Shown piece by piece: positions 6,578 to 12,335 of a stretch of 12,335 nucleotides of DNA (position 1 is its first letter; each line of letters starts with the position of its first letter). Under the pieces are notes generated by a model, which saw nothing but the letters and a program-made list of their open reading frames with translations, searched no databases and was not told the DNA's origin. The stretch is from positions 1-12,335 of the forward strand of contig CAZMGG010000159.1 in assembly GCA_964565715.1 (NCBI GenBank). Direction: 5' to 3'. The translations under genes were made by a program, and so were the position numbers. The DNA comes from CAZMGG01 sp964565715 (GTDB lineage Bacteria; Planctomycetota; UBA1135; UBA2386).

Positions 6578-8206
6578 GTCCTTCTTGCGCACCGGCGCGG
6601 CCGGCACCTCGACGCCGCGCACCGAGCGCCGGTTCTTCTCCCACAGGTCCATGTCCACCAGCGGCCGGCCGTCCTGCACCGCCAGCTCGAAGCCGATGTC
6701 GTAGACCCAGGTCGCGATCCGCGCCAGCTTGTCGAAGTTGATCTTCTCCACCGTGTCGCTGGGCCGGTGGTAGTCGCGGTGCAGGCCGGTGAAGAAGAAC
6801 GCGATCGGCACGCCCTTGGCCGCAAAGCTGGCGTGGTCGGAGCGCGAGAACATGCCCTCCTGGTCCCACTCGATCTCCAGCTTCGCCGTCTCGTTCTTCT
6901 GCATGCACAGCTCGTGCAGGTCCCGCGACATCTTCTGCGTGCCGATCAGGTGCACGGTGTTGCGGTTGGCTTCCGCCTTCTCGCCCTTGTTGCCCTCGAC
7001 GTTCTCCTCCTCGTCGCGGCCGATCATGTCCATCTGCAGCTCCGCCACCATGCTGGCGAGCGGAACCGGCGGGTTGTCGGCCATGTAGCGCGAGCCGACC
7101 AGGCCGCGCTCCTCGCCGCAGAAGGCGACGAACAGGATGCTGCGGCGGGGGCGGACCGGGTTCTTGGCGAAGGCCTGCGCCACGGCCATCACGCCCACCG
7201 AGCCCGAGCCGTCGTCGTCGGCGCCGGGGTAGTAGACGTCGTCGCGGCGGCCGAGGTGGTCGAGGTGGCTGCCGATCACGACGTACTCATTCTTCAGCTT
7301 GTCGTCGCTGCCGCGCAGGATGCCGATCACGTTGTAGGCGGGGAGCTGCACCTCCTTGACCGGGACCTGCACCTGGGCGGTGAACGGCAGGGCCATGGCC
7401 ATCGGCTTGCCGGCGAGCTGGTCCTTGCCGATGCCGGCCTTGTCCAGCAGGGCCTCGAGGTCGTCGCCGCCGAGGCTCAGCGAGGCCGGGGCGAGGCGGG
7501 CGCCGGCGAAGGCGCGGCCGGCGCCGCGGCCGGCACCCGAGCGGCCGGTGATGCCGCCCTGCACGGCGTCCGGTTCGAGGCCGATCACCATGGCGGCGTT
7601 CTTGCCGGCGAGCGCCGACAGGACCGCGAACTGGGCGGTGCCGCGGGCGCGGGCGGCGCCGTCGGGCTGCTGCACGTGCACCAGCACCACCTTGCCGGCG
7701 AGGTCGACGTCGTCGGGGATGGCGACCTCGATGCGGCCGCGTTCGCCGGTGGGCGGCGCCAGCACCAGCAGGACCGCCTCGCCGGTGGCGTCGACGGAGT
7801 TGCTGGCCATGCCGGCGAGGCGCTCGCCGGGGACCTTCAGGACCACCTGGTCGCCCTTCTTCAGGGTGACGTGGCTCTGCGCCACGTCCACGGCGGAATT
7901 GGCCCAGGGCACGGTCTGCCAGTAGGTGCCGTTGTCGCCGCCGGGCTCGAGGCCGAGCGCCTGGAAGTGGTCGCGGAGGTACTCGGCGGCCAGCCGGAAG
8001 CCGTCCTGGCCGGTGCCGCGGCCGCCGAACTCGGGCGACGTGAGCGTGGTGAGCCAGCCCTCGATCTGCTTCGGCTGGATGGTGGCCGCACCCTTGCCCC
8101 GATCGCCGGGCAGCGCCTTGTGGGCGTCGGCGGCGCTGGGGATCTGGGCCGGTGCGAGGGCCGCCAGCAGCAGGGCGGCGAACGGAAGTCGGGCAAGGTG
8201 GGCCAT
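6569..8206 (-). CDS. Secreted M28-family zinc metallopeptidase
   Basis: A 545-residue exported aminopeptidase-like enzyme of the M28 family, which use two zinc ions to remove N-terminal residues or cleave related substrates. ATG at 8206 gives a signal peptide (MAHLARLPFAALLLAALAPA, cleavage near residue 20). Residues about 40-100 are the N-terminal helical part (GGRGTGQDGFRLAAEYLRDH). About 130-285 fits an inserted PA-like domain, interrupted by a Gly/Arg-rich loop at 217-232. The catalytic domain runs about 288-510 with all expected residues: H314 and D316 in GSHLDHLG, bridging D331 in PGADDDGSG, E365-E366 in CGEERG, D393 in MDMIGR and H480 in DYHRPSDT. An acidic/Lys insert (about 398-413) follows the fourth ligand. 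The C-terminus ends in a short charged tail. It is the last gene of the minus-strand cluster, 46 bases after the lipoprotein gene, and converges on the abiE module with 19 bases between stops. The precise substrate cannot be read from sequence. Confidence 0.95.
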   Translation of the reverse strand: MAHLARLPFAALLLAALAPAQIPSAADAHKALPGDRGKGAATIQPKQIEGWLTTLTSPEFGGRGTGQDGFRLAAEYLRDHFQALGLEPGGDNGTYWQTVPWANSAVDVAQSHVTLKKGDQVVLKVPGERLAGMASNSVDATGEAVLLVLAPPTGERGRIEVAIPDDVDLAGKVVLVHVQQPDGAARARGTAQFAVLSALAGKNAAMVIGLEPDAVQGGITGRSGAGRGAGRAFAGARLAPASLSLGGDDLEALLDKAGIGKDQLAGKPMAMALPFTAQVQVPVKEVQLPAYNVIGILRGSDDKLKNEYVVIGSHLDHLGRRDDVYYPGADDDGSGSVGVMAVAQAFAKNPVRPRRSILFVAFCGEERGLVGSRYMADNPPVPLASMVAELQMDMIGRDEEENVEGNKGEKAEANRNTVHLIGTQKMSRDLHELCMQKNETAKLEIEWDQEGMFSRSDHASFAAKGVPIAFFFTGLHRDYHRPSDTVEKINFDKLARIATWVYDIGFELAVQDGRPLVDMDLWEKNRRSVRGVEVPAAPVRKKDGG

Positions 8207-8252
8207 GATGGGGCCTGTTACGGGGTCGGTGGGCGGGACGCGAGCGCGGCGC

Positions 8253-8786
8253 TCAGGGCAGGATGCGGCGGAAGATCCGTTCGAGCCAGCCGGGCTCGGG
8301 GCCGTCGTCGTCGGGGTCGGTGCGGTGCGGCAGGTCGCGTTGTTCGCCCAGCGCGCGCTGGTCGAAGGCCAGCAGGCGGGCGGTGCGTTCGCCGGCGGTG
8401 CGCAGGGCGTCGCCCATCCGGGCCGGCGAGCACTCGGCCTCCAGCCAGCCGGCGCGGGGCGGACGGACGCGGTCGAGGACGCGAGCGCCGAAGTCGCCGA
8501 GACGGGCGCGCAGGGTGGGAATGCGGCCCTCGGCCTGTCGGGCGATGCGGGCCAGCGTGGTGCGGGCGCTGTCGCCGGCTTCGGCGGGATCGTCGAGCAT
8601 GCTGGCGGTGCGCTCGGTGGCCTGGCCGAACCGGCGGGCCAGGCGGTCGGGGGCGAACTCGCGGCCCAGCAGTCCGGCGGCGGCGGTGAACGGGCGGCCG
8701 ACCTCGGCGGCGAGGGTGTCGGTCTCGGTCGTCCTGCAGCCGCAGAGCGGCAGGGCGAGGAGGGCTGCCAGCAGCGGGCGCCGCAT
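8253..8786 (-). CDS. Putative lipoprotein of unknown function
   Basis: From ATG 8786 this is a 177-residue protein beginning MRRPLLAALLALPLCGCRTT: a basic start, a hydrophobic core and a lipobox LCGC with C17 as the likely lipidated cysteine. The mature part is predominantly predicted helix, rich in Arg, Ala and Glu, with repeated amphipathic patterns (DSARTTLARIARQAEGRIPT, MGDALRTAGERTARLLAFDQ), then an acidic DPDDDGPEPG linker and a short basic-amphipathic C-terminus (WLERIFRRILP). No enzymatic motif is visible. An alternative GTG at 8822 overlaps the upstream permease stop as GTGA and adds 12 residues before the signal peptide; translational coupling makes it possible, but the ATG gives the cleaner signal. 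Lying directly behind Lol-type genes, it could be a cargo lipoprotein or an accessory of the transporter. This is inference from position only. Confidence 0.8.
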   Translation of the reverse strand: MRRPLLAALLALPLCGCRTTETDTLAAEVGRPFTAAAGLLGREFAPDRLARRFGQATERTASMLDDPAEAGDSARTTLARIARQAEGRIPTLRARLGDFGARVLDRVRPPRAGWLEAECSPARMGDALRTAGERTARLLAFDQRALGEQRDLPHRTDPDDDGPEPGWLERIFRRILP

Positions 8787-8818
8787 GGGCGTGACCGTAG
8801 CCCCGGGGCGTGGCGGCG

Positions 8819-10161
8819 TCACGCCCCGCGCAGGGACTCGAGCGGATCGTGGCGGGCGGCGCGGAAGGCGGGCAGGGCCGAGACCACGGCGCCGACCAGC
8901 AGGGCGATCCCGCAGACCTGGGCGATCCAGAGCGGATCGAGGGCGTAGGGCACGCGGTCGAGGTTGTAGACCTTGGTCGGGAACAGGTCGATGTCGAACA
9001 GGGCGCGCAGCAGGTTGTTGAAGTCGTCGAGGTAGATCGCCGAGAGGCAGCCGGCCAGGACGCCGAGCACGAGGCCGGCGGTGGTTATCGTGAGCCCGCA
9101 GAACAGGAACACCTGCATCACGCCGAGCGGCGTTCCGCCGAGGGCGGTGAGGATGCCGATGTCGGCGGTCTTCTCGGTGACCATCATCGACAGGGTGGCG
9201 AACATCAGGAACGCCGCCACCACCAGGGTGACGATCAGGACGATCTTCATCAGCCCGCGCTGGTGATCGACGCCGAGCAGGATGCTGCGATTGCGGTCGC
9301 GCCAGGTCTGGACGAACGGCGGCCCCTCCTCGCGGCCGGTGCGCAGTTCGCGGGGGAGCTGGCGCTGCAGGCGGGCGGCGGTCTCGGCTACGGCGGCGTC
9401 GCCGCGGTCCTTCAGGCGCACGACCATCTCGTGCACGGCCAAGGGGCGGTCCGGGCGCAGGAGGTCGCGCAGGGTGTCCAGCGCGACGAAGGTCTGGTTG
9501 CCGTCGAAGCCGGTGTGGCGGGTGCGGAAGGCGCCGGCGACGGTGAAGTCCTGGCTGATCTGTTCGAGGGCCTGGCCGCCGTCCTGGGCGCGCAGCAGGC
9601 GGCCCGAGGTGAGCACGACGTGGTCGCCGGGGCGCAGCCCGTCGCGGCGCATGCGTTCCTGGCCGAGCAGGATCGCCGGCCGGCCCTGCAGGGGCTGCAG
9701 CGGCGCGGTCGGATCGGCGACGCGCAGGTCCGGGTCGGCGGCGGCGAGCCAGCCGAGGAAGCCGCCGACGGTGTCCTCCTGCCGCGGATCGACGCCCTGC
9801 ACGAACAGGAACGGGCCCTCGCCGCCCTGCAGGGAGCCGCGGCCGAGCAGCGGCAGGGGGGCCGGGCGCTGGCCGGGCCGGTGCAGCAGCCCGTAGTGCA
9901 CGAGGTGCGGCGCGCAGGCGTCGACGTTGGGATCGGCCAGGATCGCCGCCCGCAGGCGTTCGGGCTCGACGCGGTCGGGGATGTTGTAGACGCTGACATC
10001 GGCGCCGGCCGACCGGAGGTGGTCGCCGACCACCTGCAGGAAGCCGGAGAAGATCGACACCACCACGATCAGGGCCCAGACGCCGACGGTGACGCCGAGC
10101 ATGCCGAGCAGGTGGATCGGCCGGGTCAGCAGGTAGCGCAGCGCCAGGAACAGGCGGTACA

Positions 10162-10162
<1 letters not shown>
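8819..10162 (-). CDS. Lipoprotein-releasing ABC transporter permease, LolC/LolE family (second permease)
   Basis: A 447-residue inner-membrane permease of the LolC/E (FtsX/MacB-like) type. Such subunits extract lipoproteins from the outer leaflet of the inner membrane for delivery to the outer membrane. One helix lies at about residues 17-40, then a large periplasmic domain to about 300, then three helices at about 304-327, 347-372 and 412-431. Signature blocks are present: TWRDRNRSILLGVDHQRGLM before helix 2, TEKTADIGILTALGGTPLGV after it, and the PAFRAARHDPLESLRG end typical of the family. ATG at 10162 overlaps the last base of the LolD stop (TGATG), so coupled translation is likely. It pairs with the permease upstream of lolD and differs from it in sequence, so a heterodimer is expected. 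I cannot decide which permease is LolC and which LolE. Confidence 0.93.
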
Positions 10163-10853
<691 letters not shown>

Positions 10854-10857
<4 letters not shown>

Positions 10858-12275
10858 TCGCAGGCCAGGGCTTCGACGGGTTGCAGGCGGGCGGCCTGCC
10901 GGGCGGGGCGCCAGGCGGCCAGCAGGCTGAGCAGCAGGGCGCCGCCCAGCACCATGGCGATCCAGTCCGGCTCCAGGCGCCAGGGCACCTCGGGCAGGTC
11001 GTAGAGGGTGCGGGGGAAGATCTCCAGGCCGAAGGTCTGCAGCATCCAGTCGTTGACCGGATTGAGGTAGATGGTGCTGAAGATGCCCGCGGTGAGGCCG
11101 ATGCCGCAGCCGAGCACGGCGACGACGCCGGCCGACAGCACGAAGATGGCGCCGACCGCGCGGGGCTCGCCGCCCATCGCCAGCACGATGCCGATGTCCT
11201 TCACCTTGGTGGAGACCATCATGTGCAGCGTGGCGTGGATCAGGAACGCCGCCACCATCATCACGGCGAACAGCACGAGCTTCATCAGCGCCCGTTCGTG
11301 CTCGACGGCGTCGAGGAAGACCTGGTTCTGCTGCTGCCAGGTCAGCACCTCGGGGGCGCTGCCCGGCGGCAGCACCTGGCGGGCGGCCTCCCGCAGGCGC
11401 GCGGCGACGGCGAGGGGATCGGCGCCGGGCCGGAGCGCGATGGCGACGTCGGTGCACAGGTCGATGGAATCGGCGTCGGCCAGGTCGTGGCCGAGCATCG
11501 TGCGCAACGCCTCGATCGGCACCAGCGCGGTGTTGTCGTCGAACAGGCGGTGGTTGGTGTCGAAGGTGCCGGTCACGCAGAAGCGCTTGTGCAGGGCCTT
11601 CACCTGCCGGCCGTCGCCGCCGCCGGCCACCGGGTCGAAGCCGGCGGTGACCACGTCGACCGGATCGCCGGGCTCGAAGCGGAACAGCAGCTGGGCGCGG
11701 CTCTTGCTCAGCAGCAGGCCCGGCAGGGCCGCACGGTAGTCGGCGACGCTGTGCGGCACCGGCAGGCCGAGGCGCTGGCGGCCGCGGTACTCCAGGTCGT
11801 CGGGCACGCGCAACGGGCGGTCGGGATCCGGCGGCCGCAGGCCCTCCGGGCTGCGCTCGACCCATTGCCGCAGGTCGACCACCTGGCCCTCCAGGTCCGG
11901 GTCGATGCCGAGCAGCACGACGAACTGGGTGTCGGTGTTGCGGAAGTCCGCCAGTTCGGCGCGCGCCAGCGGCTGCAGGCCGCCGCGCAGGTAGTAGACG
12001 CCGTAGTGGCGCAGGCGCGGCGCCAGCGCCGCCACGTCGGGATCGCGCAGGGCCGTCGCCAGCGGGCCGTAGCCGGTGTCGTGGGGCAGCGCGGTCAGCA
12101 GCAGGTCCGGGCTGCTGCGGCGGATGTCCTGCTGGATCGAGCCGACGAAGCCACTGAACACGGCGATCACCAGGATCAGGGCCCACACCGCCAGCGCCAC
12201 GCCGCCGATGCCCAGCAGGTTGACCCAGCGGCTGAGCAGGTACTTGCGGGCCAGGGCCCACGAGAAGGCGCGCAC
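10854..12275 (-). CDS. Lipoprotein-releasing ABC transporter permease, LolC/LolE family (first permease)
   Basis: A 473-residue permease, first of the three ABC genes. The GTG start at 12275 is supported by GGAGAGG (reverse strand of 12287-12293), 11 bases upstream, and gives the normal short basic N-terminus MRAFSWALARKYLLSR before helix 1 (about 18-42). The periplasmic domain (about 45-325) is longer than in E. coli LolC or LolE and contains GDPVDVVTAGFDPVAGGG and VTGTFDTNHRLFDDNTALVP segments. Helices 2-4 lie at about 330-352, 373-398 and 437-455. Family blocks include LTWQQQNQVFLDAVEHERALM, MMVSTKVKDIGIVLAMGGEP and a RPARQAARLQPVEAL end. The stop overlaps lolD by four bases. The preceding gene appears to end three bases upstream, so the transcription unit continues beyond the window. 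Confidence 0.93.
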
Positions 12276-12278
12276 GGT

Positions 12279-12335
12279 CTAGGGGGCCTCTCCGGCGACC
12301 GTCGGGGGCGGGGCCTCGCCGGCGCCGGGCTCGAG
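12279..12335 (-). CDS. C-terminal tail of an upstream gene (partial)
   Basis: On the minus strand the frame from the window edge reads 18 residues, LEPGAGEAPPPTVAGEAP, then TAG three bases before the permease GTG. The Pro/Ala/Glu-rich composition fits a flexible C-terminal tail, and the spacing fits an operon. It is too short to identify. In some bacteria lysS precedes lolC, but nothing here tests that. Confidence 0.35.
   Translation of the reverse strand, partial: LEPGAGEAPPPTVAGEAP

Noticed and set aside
6452..8689. Long open frame of 745 codons on the plus strand opposite the M28 peptidase and lipoprotein genes
   Set aside because: It is the antisense shadow of two well-supported genes. 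Its product is Val/Ala/Gly/His-rich with no domain, and long shadow frames are expected at this GC content.
10858..12261. Very long lolD with a 468-residue N-terminal extension
   Set aside because: The extension is the shadow of the first permease. ATG 10857 in the ATGA overlap gives a normal-length LolD.

Overview
The window is a very GC-rich stretch of bacterial chromosome (about 70-80% GC in most hand-counted lines). It fits a Planctomycetota-like diderm, because of the combination of a FloA flotillin with a small membrane-anchored partner gene, secreted HEAT-repeat and metallopeptidase genes and a Lol-type ABC system. That assignment is an inference from gene content and composition; there is no rRNA or other phylogenetic marker here.

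Region 1 (1-5158, plus strand). The window opens inside floA, a membrane-scaffold flotillin whose N-terminus lies upstream. Next come a small single-pass membrane protein with a low-complexity middle and a conserved-looking C-terminal tail, a 539-residue membrane-anchored protein of unknown function, and a secreted HEAT-repeat protein that starts inside the end of that gene. Tight spacing suggests one or two transcription units concerned with the cell envelope.

Region 2 (5159-6577, plus strand). This is a small accessory module with clearly lower GC (about 57-67% in sampled lines). It holds a type IV toxin-antitoxin pair of the AbiE family. The antitoxin/repressor AbiEi is intact. The nucleotidyltransferase toxin AbiEii is broken by an internal deletion of about 85-90 codons plus a frameshift. 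An AT-rich 46-bp near-palindrome with 19-bp arms lies just before abiEi and is a strong candidate for the autoregulatory operator. A perfect 13-bp direct repeat brackets the whole module, one copy directly after the HEAT gene's stop codon and the other spanning the stop codon of the convergent peptidase gene. This suggests insertion into a tail-to-tail gene junction.

Region 3 (6569-12335, minus strand, read right to left). A compact cluster encodes an FtsX/LolCE-type permease, a LolD-type ATPase, a second LolCE-type permease, a small lipoprotein and a secreted M28 zinc peptidase with a PA-like insert. The three ABC genes overlap by 4 and 1 bases and almost certainly form one lipoprotein-export complex. 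The tail of a further upstream gene is visible at the window edge.

I do not see a wholly new system. The most interesting part is the decayed AbiE module: an orphaned antitoxin with an intact-looking operator, boundary repeats and a dead toxin.
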